A stretch of 64,000 nt of DNA, from the NCBI RefSeq assembly GCF_003073045.1, contig NC_037595.1, forward strand, positions 14,544,252-14,608,251, written 5' to 3'. This DNA comes from Pomacea canaliculata. Its lineage: Eukaryota > Mollusca > Gastropoda > Architaenioglossa > Ampullariidae. Of the stretch, positions 12,801 through 23,401 are shown in pieces (position 1 is the stretch's first letter; every line of letters starts with the position of its first letter). Position numbers and translations under genes: made by a program. Below the pieces are notes generated by a model, which ran no database searches, was not told the origin of the DNA, and saw only the letters and a program-made list of their open reading frames with translations.

Positions 12801-15800
12801 TGCACTGCATTACTAAGGGTAACGGATGATGCAGTTAAATGACACAATGCTCATGCCATGACATAAAGACTTAGGTGATAGGTGAGGATTTTATGCGAAT
12901 GAGCAGTTGGACATCTATAATATTAACACTTGCGTGAAATCAATACTGGACTAATTAGCATATCTGGCAATTTAAACATCCCTTTGCTGACATATGATGA
13001 CAAAGACCACACTTTCAGAACCACTGCAATAAAGTAACAAATGACAACATTTCTAAATTCAGACCAAGTAACAACTACGACATCAGCAAAGAAATTTTCT
13101 AGAAGGGAAACTTGCTCAAAGCAACACTTAAATATTTTTTGGGGGTCAGGTTTCTTTTCTACAATTAGTTGAGATTTTGAAGTACACTATCCTGCTATCT
13201 ATTGTGTATCATGTTATTCAATCTTCTTTTCATTGTGAGCCTTAGAACTGTGACTGGTAGCTTCGCTTCTACCTGTATCATCACTTCCCTATCATGGAAC
13301 AACTGAAGCTTCATATTCAGTGGTTAATTCAGTTAACTGTTGGTTATCTTAACTGTTAACTGTTGGTTATCTGATCTCTTGATATAAATGCGTTATAAGG
13401 TGTAAGTATTATTTTGGTATAGTGATTTGAATATGCCACCACCAGGTGGAACTATTCCCATAAAAGTAATAGAAACCTATTTCCATTACCCATGCCTATG
13501 TTATCTGAATTACTTATGGCACAAGGTACATTATTTTGGAGACTGATGCTCTATTGAATTTTGGCAGAAAACCACAAACTGGCAGACAAATTTCAATGTG
13601 TGTAAAAACAAACATCAAATATCTCTTTAAACCTTTTCACTGAATCCTGTTTTCTTTTGCCTTGAACCAACAGAGTAGAAAGCAGGAATGAGGTCTGTGG
13701 GACAGTTAGCATAATACTGACAGGCTGTAACAGGAGATTCATGAAGATCCATGGGATATGGATTCTCAAAGCAGGGATACCTGCAAACATCCCCAGCATG
13801 AGAAGTTTCGAACAAAAAAGTATTTAAAAAAAAGTGTAACAACAAGGCAAGGTAACTTTTAGACTGTGATGACATGATGAATCTGCTAAGATGAAAATGA
13901 ACTTTAAAACAAACAAGGAAAAACACCTACCAGCAACTTCAGGATAATTACTATAAATAAATAATACTATGGTATGCATCTTTTTTTCTAGGTAATTGAC
14001 AATAAGCTTATTAATCTTCACCCCTCCCTACGATAGACAAAAAACAACAAGTTTCTTTGATCATAAGCCTCCCTCTTTGCTTACAGATAATAAATGAAAG
14101 TGAGAGTAATTCAAACTAAAAGAAATAAATACAAAAAGTTACAAAATGTACCCACCCAGGTGTTGTGAGATCCACAACAACCAGGTCATTTTGTAAGAGT
14201 ACAACAATAGCATATGGGTCTTGGAAATCTGAAAGAGGTAAATGCAACCAAATCAGCAGGGTCAGCCATAATACAGTACAGAAACTAGACCAGGTGTTAT
14301 CTTGATAAAATCTTGAATCAACGGATAACAACATCTCTATTGACAAAGATTAATAATAATAATAAAGTAAACGTATACAGTGCTATGTCCCAGCTGTCTG
14401 GGCAAGATCATGGCACTTTACAAAGAATGACACATGCTAAATAAGTTAATGGAATACCAAAGCTGTTGTTTTGAAGATGACATCCGGTTCTTAGACCAAG
14501 ATATTGATGTAGTTTAGATCTACAGATTATAGGCATTTGTCAAAAGCAGAACAGATCAATCAATAATCAAGAATGCAGACAAAACCATCAGAGGCCATAG
14601 TTATAAAGCAAAAGCTAACTGTTTCCACAGGGCAAAGTCAGGAATGCAAAGAAAAGTGTTTTCCTTTTGTAGTTACAATGCAATATCTTGGCCACATGGA
14701 CACGACTTCATCTTTCTTTACCCCAGAGCATCTTTATAACCATGGTTTCAGGGGTAAAACACAACCTGCAAGGTCTGGACACTGCTTTATAACTTCGGAA
14801 ACAAACCACTTTTCCTCGAGTTTTCAACATTTTCCTCTTTTCATTACTATGGTCCCAAAAGACTCCTGGTATTCAGATGATCACCAAACAGTATGAAATT
14901 GCATTGAAATGCTAAAATATATGACCGGTGATGATGTAAAGTACATCACAGTGCAGACTCGTATAAACAAAGAAAAGATCATGGTGTTAGTTAAAGAAGA
15001 CTGGCTTAAGACAGTCTAAATCAGCAGACGAAAAATAAAAGGCCAAAAGGAAGTAAACAGTCCAGAACAATGCTGAGGACACCATAAGAAAACATGTAGG
15101 TCAATAATATTAATACTAAAATCACTACAAATCAAGCATAAAAACAAAACTGCGGAGACCTAGTCCCCTCAAGCCTGTTAGCTCATTCAGACATAACAGC
15201 ATTTCTAAATCACTAAGTACTGACCACTGCACCATGGTGTCTCACATAGTGTAACAAAGTCAACAACACTGTGCTCCATCTCCAGCACTGTTGTGCTCTT
15301 GCCAGTCATTACTGTAATGCTAGGTGTGCGACCTGAACGATCATATGACATCCCTCCTGAGAAGATTATCATATCCTCCCTGTCAACCAACATTATATGC
15401 CATCACCACCATACCAACAGACCAAAATCTTAATTTAATCAAGCATCAGTTATCTGTTATGGGCCTGCTTATTGTATTCTCACAAAATCTCATGATTTTT
15501 ACTCACACTCCTGTACTGCAAATTCTTTGTCAACAGTTATTTAATCTTTAAGAACAATAATCAAAGCTAGCATTGGCTTCTCTGTATTCATTAATGATCT
15601 ATCCAAAAAATTACCCAAATAAATGAAGAGTTTGTCAAAAAAAAAAAAAGAGAAGCAGCCTACCCATTTCGTACAGACTTCCATGCAACCTTTGCAATAG
15701 GTTTGCATGGATCTGGCTTTCCATCAGCACCTATTTTAGCTGCCAAAAAAAAAGCACAACTTTGAAAATTACAAAACTACTTTACCAGTCATACGTTTTT

Positions 15801-18800
15801 CTGAACATGAAAAAAAGCTGAATAATTACTATAAGGATGCCATAAACTAAATAAGCATGTGAGAAACATATGCTTCCACCTCAGGCATTAGTAGAATGAC
15901 TGCACTGACACAAAGATCAAACAACTGTGGTAATTGCAATAGTTATGATGGCTGTGATGATTACTGTAGTTCGTCTCTTATCCTAACTGACCATTTCACT
16001 AATTATAGCAAGTAGGGTAAGGACTCACCATGAGGCATCAAAATGCTTGCAGCTTTATGTGGTGCTTTTACATTCCATGTGCTTAAGCTACCATCAGAAT
16101 GGCTACAAATAAACTGCTTGCCCTCATGATGCCAAGCAATGGACCTTAGGGCCTGCCAATGCAAAATACTGTTTTACACACTAACACATTGTAATAAACA
16201 TGGGAAGGGTGAGTGGGTGTGTTTGCTGGACTTGCAAGGTTATTGAAGAATGATGCAGTTATGGAAAACATTAGATCTATCATATCATGAAGTTCTTTGA
16301 CTGACATGTCTGCATCTACATGTTTTACAAAAGTAAACACTTTGAGCAAATTATCACAAACTTCTTGACAGACACTGTCATACAACCATATTTCTACAGA
16401 GACTATCCAAACGTTAAAATAAAATTTTAGGAATCTGTTCATGGTTCCAGAAATATTCAACAATGTCACAGACTGCAGATGTGGTTTGTGGGAAGAAAGC
16501 ATAGAACTGAATCATAACTCTACAGCGAACTGTAATTGTGTTAAAAACAAGAACAGAGTTCGTTCTAGCTAAAGGTTGTGTGACAGGTTATAGAGAAATG
16601 GGTCACAGTCACTTAAGATTTTCTAAAGCCTGGTAAGTGCTACTGCTAAATCAAGAGAGAACTGTTTTTAGACAGTCTGATTTCAAATAGCCCTCTTTGT
16701 TTATAACACAAAAAATTGAATGGAAGTAGTTCATGGCCTACCTCTGGAGAACTGAAACGACAATCAGCAGATTTGCTGCGAAGATCCCACATGACAATGG
16801 CACCAGACTCAAACCCAATCAACAACTACAAAAGACAGAGAAAAAGGGGCAATGTTAATGATTAAAACTGACCAACAAATTACATATATTGATATTTATC
16901 CAAGAAAAAGTTGCTTTGTTGCCACTGACATGAATTATTTTATCCTTCAGGAATTTAATTAATTGCGACTAGATAAATTTTAAATTAAAAAAAAAAGACC
17001 AGAAGTCATATCTCACCTTGTTTGAATCAACAGGGTTATCACTAAGATGGACAACAGGGCCAGGATGTGTTTTGCGTGACCTGATTACAGTAAACACTGA
17101 ATGTTATAAATCTTCCAATAGTTACTTTTGTTTCTTAAAATTCTCTCTCTCACACATACACACACAAATATTGCATCTTCCAATCCCAAAGCAGCACTGT
17201 TGACATGCTCATTTTGGAGATCCTTTTAACAGGTGAATAAGATGAAAAATTCCAGAGAAATCTTTCATGAGTGCCACCTAAATGCCATTCCTCTCTCCCC
17301 CATGTTTGTGCAGGGACAAATACAACTATTCACATACACGTCTGCTCCATTAGCTTAACATGCACATCTGCTTATCATGTGGTTATATGGACACAGCCAT
17401 TCATGCATGCGAGAACACACTTGTATATACACACATACATATAAATAACTTTTAGCATTAACATACAGTTCAATGGCTTTGTTCCAGTTGATGACGTAAC
17501 CAGAGAGAACAAAAGACTCGATGTTGACAATATGTACATTGCCACGCTCTGTACCAATGTATAACCACTTGCTCTGGAATGGCAAGTGGCAGTATGTTAT
17601 CCTGTTGACAGAAAAATGCAAGCACACGTGTACATGTTGCCATGAACACATAAACTAAGCACACACACACAAAACATGAAGCAATGAAAGGAGGCGAAAT
17701 ATCTGCATAAAATGTTTTAATCTTCCACAACACTGAACTCGAAAAGGTACATTCACGATATATTCATGATTGCTTGCATGTATGCCTGCACGCAAACACG
17801 CAAGAATAAAGAGAGCTACTCAAATTCATATATACATGTATTCTTACATTAATATAGACCAGCATCACACCTATGTTTTGGGTTTTATTTTTTAATCCAA
17901 CTACTAAAATAACCACAGTTCAAGAAGGGTACTTCAAAGAGTGGGGTGGAAACACCAATAAGCTGGTCAATATTCCACCTCCTAAACAACTTTTAAGGCT
18001 CTGTTTTTCTTCAAATGCTCAAAGTTTCTGACAAGGATGCCCTACAGATGGAATTTATAAAACAAGATAGAGCATGACATGTAAAATGAAGAGAAATCTG
18101 AGAACTACTGAACAGAAAAAAGAAAGAACAAAAATTTTCATTCTAAAATAATATGCAAATGAACAAGTAAGCTAAAATTGATTTACCTTTCCCTCTGAAA
18201 CTTGAGAGAATGAACAATCTCAGGTTTTTTCTGTCGATAGTTCCATAAATGTAGTGTGTCATCTGAACACACTGTTACAAGAGCACCCTGGCACATTTGA
18301 TACAAAACAGATCAATTGGCAAGCATATGCTTCTGCCATGAAATTTTTTTTCATTTATGCAAACCAAACTCCCATTCACTTTTTTCTCTTTTCTTTCTCT
18401 CACAAGCATGTACATGCATGTATGCACAGAGGGAGTTATCATTATATAACACATATAATACTATCCAAATTTTCTACAGTTTAAGTTTCAGTCTCAAAAA
18501 CTATAATAATGGACGCTTTACAGATGAAACATTTTAGATATTTTTTCCCTCTTTGACTTTCATTTCTGAGACCTCATTTGCCTGGATAAGTTCCTGGAAA
18601 AAATCTGTTCATGAGAATATGTAAGACTTACGAAAATTTTTTAACACTATCAATTGTCTGGCACCATTAAAGCTCTAAAATAGAAATTCCACAATCCTCT
18701 CAAAAAATATGCTGAGCAAGAAAGTACTATCACTCAGTTTTTAAAAGTTTTGTTAAGTTGGGTGGCAACTATGCTCCACTGTGCACAAAGATCAAAAAGA

Positions 18801-21800
18801 AATTTTTCGTTTATACAAAGTTGTCTATGGGAGGGGACAAAATAAAAAAAAAAAACTTTGGGGGAGTTTATGTTTATATAAATGACAAGATGAAATATGC
18901 TTATGCTACAGAGGTGTGTGCCGGTATATCTTTCAAAACAGACTAGATATAGTCTCTAATGTGTATAAGAAATGCATGTATTATGACCGAATCTTAAAAA
19001 ATACTCTACCTCGTTGATCAGAAAAAGCACTTGGAAGATGGCTACTTCTCCATCATGTGTGCAGTGTATATCTACACCAGGCCGTCCAATGCTAAACCTC
19101 GTCAAGGAAAACATTCTCTACCTCCACTCCCATCATAATAACAAGCATTCAGTGTTTATTTTTACTTTTCTATTTATGGCTAAATGCAAATGCAAAGAAG
19201 TGTACAAGAAAATGGATGAAAAAACTTGCACTTAATTCTTTATTTATTTCACAATTAGCAGTTTTGTAAACCACAAACTGAAAATTTATTTTGCCATGCT
19301 CTCTGTAATAGAAAATAGATAAAATAATTGAAATATCTCACAACTAAGATTAAAAATAAGACTTTCCCTTGTTTTTTTTATAATTCCATTTAGATCTGAA
19401 GTTACAAACAATAGGAACTGACATCTAGTCAACAAATGTTAGGAATTCAGCTCCCTTCTCCATGTTTAATCCTGGTTCCCACTAAGTTCCATTTAGTGTT
19501 GTCACTCCAAAGCCAAGGAAAAAAGAAACTTAATTGTCATAACAAGAAATTAGTGTCACTGTCAAGTATTAATAATTTATAAGTTATGGTTTTAAAAGAA
19601 AAAAAAGGATCTCAATGCACAAGAATGACAGAATAATTTTTTTTCATTTCACTAACAAAATTAATTCACCACTAACACAAATGTGTATATGTTGAGAAGC
19701 TACCTAAGCCAGAATACATTTACAGTTTTCATAAGGACTAATTTATCCACCAGCGTAAGAACCACAAACATCCCAAACATGCAGTAACAAAATCATCTGG
19801 TTCTAAACATATGCAATAATAGGGTAAATTATTGCAATTATGGCAATGATGCCTAAGAATGTAAACTGATAATGAAAGGTTAGGTAAAAGTCTCGCAACT
19901 ACAAAAATATTTCTATTCATCTGTAACTCTACATGAGGATAGGCATGTCCTCTGTGGAGAGTTATGTCAACTTCTATCAAGCTGCTGATTCTGTGTGTCT
20001 ACATGCAGGACCAACACAGGCTGTCCTTTCTTCTTTCTACTCATCTACTGTGTGACTTCCAAATGCCCTTCTCTCAAGCAGAAAAAGTCACATATTGGTT
20101 TAGAAAAGCATTTAGACTTTGGGAAGACTTTGCACTGCATATTCCCATTTGCTGTAAAAGTGCAGAGAAAAGTGTTTGCAGAGACAGCTGGAAAAAAGCA
20201 AAGGTTTAAAATGAGGTAAAAGGTTTGAGACATACTACTTTTGCTTTAATGGGTTTTTTTTTTAATTACATAAGCAATTGTTCTAGTGATAAAACATAGG
20301 CAGTACAGCACTAGGCAAAGGTGACAAACAACTGTCTAATGAGCAGAAATAGTCTGCAGTGTTATAGGAGGCTTACTTATCCTCCCTACTCTTATCAATC
20401 AGCCTTCAGTACAGCACTCTGTAAAAATAAGTCTTCCTTCCTTAATACCCTGGACACAGGCTTTCTCTGTCACATTACATCTAACTTCTCTTTACATTCT
20501 ATGCATCTACTTTTGTCCACTTTTACAAGGCACTAGTATTAAGCTATCCTATTTCATAGTGCTGTAATCAAGCTGCCAAAAGTTGCATCTTTTCAAGAAT
20601 AAATATATCTGTTTTACATATGCCATGTATCAGTCTGAACACAATTTATAAACAGTTTCCACTTTCCACCCACACGGATAATACTGCAGTTATTTTAATT
20701 GATATACCAATCACATGTGAATGCTATTTAAATATTCTTTCTTATCTGCTTTTGTGTAATATGGAGAAAACATCAGGCACTAAACACTGGATACTTACAA
20801 AAATACTTATTGTTTGATTACTAGTTCTTTGAACACCCAAAAATCCTATACACACACTTCTATCAAAGGGCCTCAGGACAATTTAGATGTCAAAGCAATT
20901 ATAATATGAAGTAAAATTTAATGTTATAAGCAAGTTTGTTTTTTAAAAAAGAGAAGCAATAAACAATGCTGGGGATTTGCTGTGTTAATATACAAAAAAG
21001 TTCAACAAATCACCCATTCTTATGGGCAGCCATACTATGCTCACAAGTAAACTGAACACATGAACATTTACATATGTGGTCTACCTTTAAACAAAAATCA
21101 CAGACCAGAGTCTATATCCACCAAATAAGAGGCATCACATTAAGTAAACTGTAAAGGATTTTTTTTTCTTTCTGGAACTATTTTCATCATGGAATATAAA
21201 TAGGTCTATCAAACTTTTCTCCACTTCACTTAACCTTCTATAAATTTCAATAAGCATTTGACAGGTACAAGAATTTATTATTTACATGTCTAATGTCTTA
21301 AAGGATCACCTTAGAATTTAAGCTAGCTGCAAGACAGGTCAGGGACAGCTACTCTTCTCTGATTTTGATACAAGAAGCAATTAACTGTTTTGGGGCTTCA
21401 TTGCCTTGGGTAGGAGGCTTGCAGCCTTTGCTGTATATTCAGACTGACAATCACACTCAAGTTTGATCAGAGCATTTACAATTCTTGGTCTTTCACTCAT
21501 GAAATCATGCAAAGATAAACGAAGACGCAAGTGGAGCCACTAAGCGGTAAAGCTGTGGGGCTTATTGTTATCATTCATCCCGTTGGTGACAGATCAATCC
21601 GGAAACCAGGCATGAGAGGAAATTAAAATGCCACTCAAACCAACACTATCAGTGACCAGCCACAGTACCTCTGCAGTGCTGATGGCTGTGATAAATATTT
21701 CAATTTTTATCAATATTTTCTCAGACCTGTTAGGCACTTGAGCAGCTGATAAACTCTTCAGATTGCAAATTTAAAGGACAAGGTCAACTTTGAGTACAGG

Positions 21801-23401
21801 GAAAAGAAAAAGACTTCATTTTAAATTTCATCAGTAAATATATTCACTAACATTTGTGAATTCTAATCCTTTGTGAAAAATGTGAAAAAGTTCAGTAACT
21901 TTTTTAAAAGTATATATATATATGTCACGATCTTTTTATAGGTTCCCCTAGCGAGCGCTTTTGCCAACGGGAAAGGAAATAATTTCTAAAGTGGTAAGAA
22001 GTATATTTAATGCATATATATTTTTTAATTAAGAGGACAGCAGATTATGACAGAAATATTTTTTATGCTGCACATAGTTTTTGATCAACTGAATACCTAA
22101 GTTTCAGACAGCCCCACCCTTCAACTTTCCCCCATACACAAACCACTCATTCTTTCAACTCCTAATAAATCACCAAGCAAAATTATTTTTGTAACTCCAA
22201 GGTTTCATTCTGAACTTCTTGGTCAAATAAAAATGTTTAATATGGATTATAATATATTACTAGTTTGAATTCTGTCACTGACCAAAAAATTCGTCTATAT
22301 ATGATTTTTATGTAAGTTTTGGCAGGTAGGTGATTTGGTGGCAAGGTGGTAAGGTGAATATCAGTCAGTTGGTGGGTAAGTGAGAGTGAACGTACAGTCA
22401 AAATGGACTCAACACAGTGCTCACAGTTAGTACGTCATTTTCAAGCTCACTACAAGTCTGTTGCAAACATGCCATGAGGTAGAGAAGATTTTCCTGCAAA
22501 AATAATGTTACTTCCTAGTGAAGAGACTTTTTAATTAATATTATTTCTTGACTGCAATTTACAAATTCTAAACAAAATCATGCCACTAGCCACACCAAGA
22601 ATAGCTATTTTACTTTGATAATAAACGTTCTATTTTTTTTTAATTACTGGTTTCAGTCTTTTGTAAGTTTACTGATTGCCTCATTCATGAAAAATCTCAC
22701 TTAACTAAAGGCTTTTAATGTCAGTTACAAAGAAGTACACGTTACCAAAACTGTCATCAACAATAATATGATATAGAAATAAACACTAACTTAAAATAAT
22801 ATGCTTTCGACGCGATTAATTATCGAGAACATTTCCAACACACAAATATCACCAAATCCTTGTTGCAATGCCTACCTTAGCATCTTTATCGCCTTAAGTT
22901 GGTAACAATACCAAAATCCGGAATGATAGCATCCATTAAAAAGTGTTAAGTTAGGAGTAATGTTAATGTTATTTCATTTTAAAAAGCGATATCACGTAAA
23001 ACTGTCTATGCAGGACTACATAAAAATACCGATACTGATAATAAAATAACGTAGTTGTTAGCCGCAACCGCAAGGATACATCCTAAGTGACCCAGTTTTG
23101 TTGCCGATGGCTAAAATATGCTGTACGGGATCAAATGCCACAGAGGTCGGTTGGTAGGGAAATCCATGTCGCACGGTCTGCAACAGCAAATTGTAACGGC
23201 TCTAGCAGTTTAGTATCCATTATCTTATAAAAACGCGTAAATGTGCCTATCCTTATTACCATAGATCTAGCACTGATGTACCTTGCAGATGTGGAAATGT
23301 TCGGATCGCAGAGTCTCCTCAATCTCTGTATCACTCTTCGTTGGAGCACTGACTGATGACCGAAGTCCATCAAGTACACCTCTTAAAGTGAACCGTTTCA
23401 T
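2775..23401 (-). CDS. STXBP5: Tomosyn / syntaxin-binding protein 5 (20 coding exons; 3' end not found)
   Basis: Tomosyn is a cytosolic R-SNARE-like inhibitor of exocytosis: its N-terminal WD40 propellers and C-terminal SNARE motif engage syntaxin and SNAP-25 and block fusion-competent complexes (family knowledge). Twenty exons were assembled on the minus strand by matching tomosyn motifs and checking splice sites and phase. In transcription order: 23282-23401, 23080-23177, 19010-19091, 18187-18287, 17467-17601, 17017-17080, 16742-16825, 16029-16152, 15664-15739, 15225-15379, 14156-14228, 13633-13780, 12387-12454, 11585-11625, 11054-11253, 10527-10679, 8344-8492, 8119-8207, 6943-7052, 2775-3834. 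Together they give 3130 nt in one open frame (about 1043 residues), with every junction GT-AG. The N-terminus MKRFTLRGVLDGLRSS and blocks such as WLYIGTERGNVHIVNIESF and SVGSRQKKTGFSEK are diagnostic. The SNARE tail is absent from the reconstruction, so the gene is annotated as 3'-partial. The orthologue could equally be called STXBP5L, because vertebrates split this gene. Confidence 0.95.
5996..6167. mobile_element. hAT-type MITE (172 bp) in a tomosyn intron
   Basis: Terminal inverted repeats: left end CAGGGCTTCTGCTTACG, right end reads CAGGGCTTCTGCTAAGG on the other strand. It is flanked by the direct repeat CATTCAT (5989-5995 and 6168-6174). The interior has several GGGTCCC/GGGACCC palindromic pieces. 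The CAGGG termini and 7-8 bp duplication point to a non-autonomous hAT element. No coding capacity. Confidence 0.82.
6943..7052 (-). CDS. STXBP5: Tomosyn exon 19
   Basis: Encodes SMDPYQRAPRSPRTKKPSGE, the DPY...RSPR block, then an acidic Ser-rich stretch ending TTDQ. Phase 0 out at GTGAGT. Confidence 0.92.
7444..7526 (+). mobile_element. Very short LINE 3'-end insertion
   Basis: About 75 bp nearly identical to 8942-9020 (shared TCTATAGCTCATATGTTGTT and following bases). It is bracketed by the near-perfect direct repeat TAAAATTTTTAATTTAAAA at 7425-7443 and 7527-7546. This looks like an extremely 5'-truncated LINE insertion with its target-site duplication. Confidence 0.7.
8119..8207 (-). CDS. 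STXBP5: Tomosyn exon 18
   Basis: Encodes MAFGNESGLAIVDFVQKTCL and LNLGTPDLYG, matching the family block around VDYLQKAVLLNLGT. Donor GTAAGG. Confidence 0.94.
8344..8492 (-). CDS. STXBP5: Tomosyn exon 17
   Basis: Encodes a basic leader, then GYQADLVCILCFIEGEPPGS and the LNSSYGL motif. Acceptor TTATAG, donor GTGAGT. A LINE fragment begins about 40 bp beyond its acceptor. Confidence 0.92.
8535..9090 (+). mobile_element. LINE family A fragment (RT C-terminus and 3' end)
   Basis: The translated plus strand contains LLFPYIPARQLRSSSDD, which recurs in the longer copy at 27481-28440 (minus strand) as [17 protein letters not shown]. It is followed by the family 3' end with TTCTTAAGC...AAGAGCATGCTC and an ATT-rich tail near 9070-9090. 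This RT-tail motif is typical of CR1/L2-like LINEs. The reading frame is broken. The fragment is antisense to tomosyn. Confidence 0.75.
9290..10075. other. GC-richer block of unknown origin in a tomosyn intron
   Basis: This block is visibly richer in G+C than the flanking intron and holds overlapping open frames on both strands (145 codons plus, 126 codons minus). I recognise no domain in either. It may be an old transposon or a retrocopy; no terminal repeats were found. Confidence 0.4.
10527..10679 (-). CDS. STXBP5: Tomosyn exon 16
   Basis: 51 codons containing SIVYEIFDELDSPEFEYP, the region between the two propellers, and a Ser-rich tail. Phase 0 at both ends. Confidence 0.92.
11054..11253 (-). 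CDS. STXBP5: Tomosyn exon 15
   Basis: Encodes ILYKLKTAKIFEKPKRAADM, then DPFAIQIIYLCPESRILCVA and FRFSRQELTLEVT. Acceptor TTTCAG, donor GTATGT. Strongly conserved. Confidence 0.95.
11585..11625 (-). CDS. STXBP5: Tomosyn exon 14 (41-nt short exon)
   Basis: Encodes HADGSLKFWDASS, completing the WD strand begun in exon 13. Acceptor TTGCAG, donor GTACAC. It is too short to be found by ORF length. Confidence 0.9.
12387..12454 (-). CDS. STXBP5: Tomosyn exon 13
   Basis: Encodes WPINGGQWGTSTVSYPEIMI, matching the WPINGG block of the family. Acceptor TTCCAG, donor GTATGT. Confidence 0.93.
12577..13026. mobile_element. hAT-type MITE (450 bp) in a tomosyn intron
   Basis: Left end CAGTGGTTCTCAAAGT; the right end reads CAGTGGTTCTGAAAGT on the opposite strand. 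The flanking 8-bp repeats CAATAGAG (12569-12576) and CAATAAAG (13027-13034) differ at one base. CAGTGGTTCT termini with an 8-bp duplication are characteristic of hAT (Charlie-like) elements. The interior is AT-rich and non-coding. Confidence 0.85.
13633..13780 (-). CDS. STXBP5: Tomosyn exon 12
   Basis: Encodes YPCFENPYPMDLHESPVTAC and TDLIPAFYSVGSRQKKTG. Acceptor TTGCAG, donor GTTTAA, phase 0 out. Confidence 0.94.
14156..14228 (-). CDS. STXBP5: Tomosyn exon 11
   Basis: Encodes FQDPYAIVVLLQNDLVVVDL. Acceptor TTTCAG, donor GTGGGT, ends in phase 2. Confidence 0.93.
14346..14460 (-). repeat. SINE/LINE-like tail with (ATT)n
   Basis: On the minus strand a block containing CTTTGTAAAGTGCCATGAT runs into an (ATT)n tail at 14346-14365, the usual form of a short interspersed repeat 3' end. 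Family and 5' limit not determined. Confidence 0.4.
15225..15379 (-). CDS. STXBP5: Tomosyn exon 10
   Basis: Encodes EDMIIFSGGMSYDRSG, then MTGKSTTVLEMEHSVVDFVT. Of two nearby donors only GTCAGT (end 15225) keeps the frame; using the upstream GTGCAG would create a stop at the junction. Confidence 0.91.
15664..15739 (-). CDS. STXBP5: Tomosyn exon 9
   Basis: 76 nt encoding KIGADGKPDPCKPIAKVAWK. Acceptor GGCAG, donor GTAGGC, phase 1 in and phase 2 out. Confidence 0.9.
16029..16152 (-). CDS. STXBP5: Tomosyn exon 8 (WD repeat)
   Basis: Encodes SIAWHHEGKQFICSHSDGSL with the STWN WD strand. Ends in phase 1 at GTGAGT. Confidence 0.94.
16742..16825 (-). CDS. STXBP5: Tomosyn exon 7 (WD repeat)
   Basis: 28 codons, LLIGFESGAIVMWDLRSKSA onward; WD motif MWD. 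Acceptor TTGTAG, donor GTAGGC, phase 0 at both ends. Confidence 0.94.
17017..17080 (-). CDS. STXBP5: Tomosyn exon 6
   Basis: 64 nt encoding RKTHPGPVVHLSDNPVDSNK, the conserved HPGPVVH block. Acceptor AATCAG, donor GTGAGA. Confidence 0.92.
17467..17601 (-). CDS. STXBP5: Tomosyn exon 5
   Basis: Encodes ITYCHLPFQSKWLYIGTERG and NVHIVNIESFVLSGYVINWN, among the most conserved tomosyn stretches. Acceptor CAACAG, donor GTATGT. Confidence 0.95.
18187..18287 (-). CDS. STXBP5: Tomosyn exon 4 (WD repeat)
   Basis: Encodes GALVTVCSDDTLHLWN, a clear WD40 signature, then RQKKPEIVHSLKFQRER. Phase 0 in, phase 2 out (GTAAAT). Confidence 0.94.
19010..19091 (-). CDS. STXBP5: Tomosyn exon 3
   Basis: 82 nt after acceptor TTTAG, encoding GRPGVDIHCTHDGEVAIFQV and the LFLINE motif. 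It ends in phase 0 before GTAGAG. It lies about 4 kb from exon 2, across the longest intron of the gene. Confidence 0.9.
19092..23079 (-). other. Long tomosyn intron 2
   Basis: About 4 kb of AT-rich intron between exons 2 and 3. Only short simple-sequence tracts (a TA run near 21910-21925) were noted; no exon, RNA gene or intact mobile element was recognised. Confidence 0.6.
23080..23177 (-). CDS. STXBP5: Tomosyn exon 2
   Basis: Starts after TTGCAG and encodes TVRHGFPYQPTSVAFDPVQH plus the first propeller strand. It ends in phase 2 before GTATCC. Confidence 0.93.
23282..23401 (-). CDS. STXBP5: Tomosyn exon 1 (start codon)
   Basis: ATG at 23401-23399 opens 40 codons beginning MKRFTLRGVLDGLRSS and ending SEHFHICK, the standard tomosyn N-terminus. 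The donor GTACAT follows in phase 0. The TATA status and 5'UTR above 23401 were not resolved. Confidence 0.93.
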
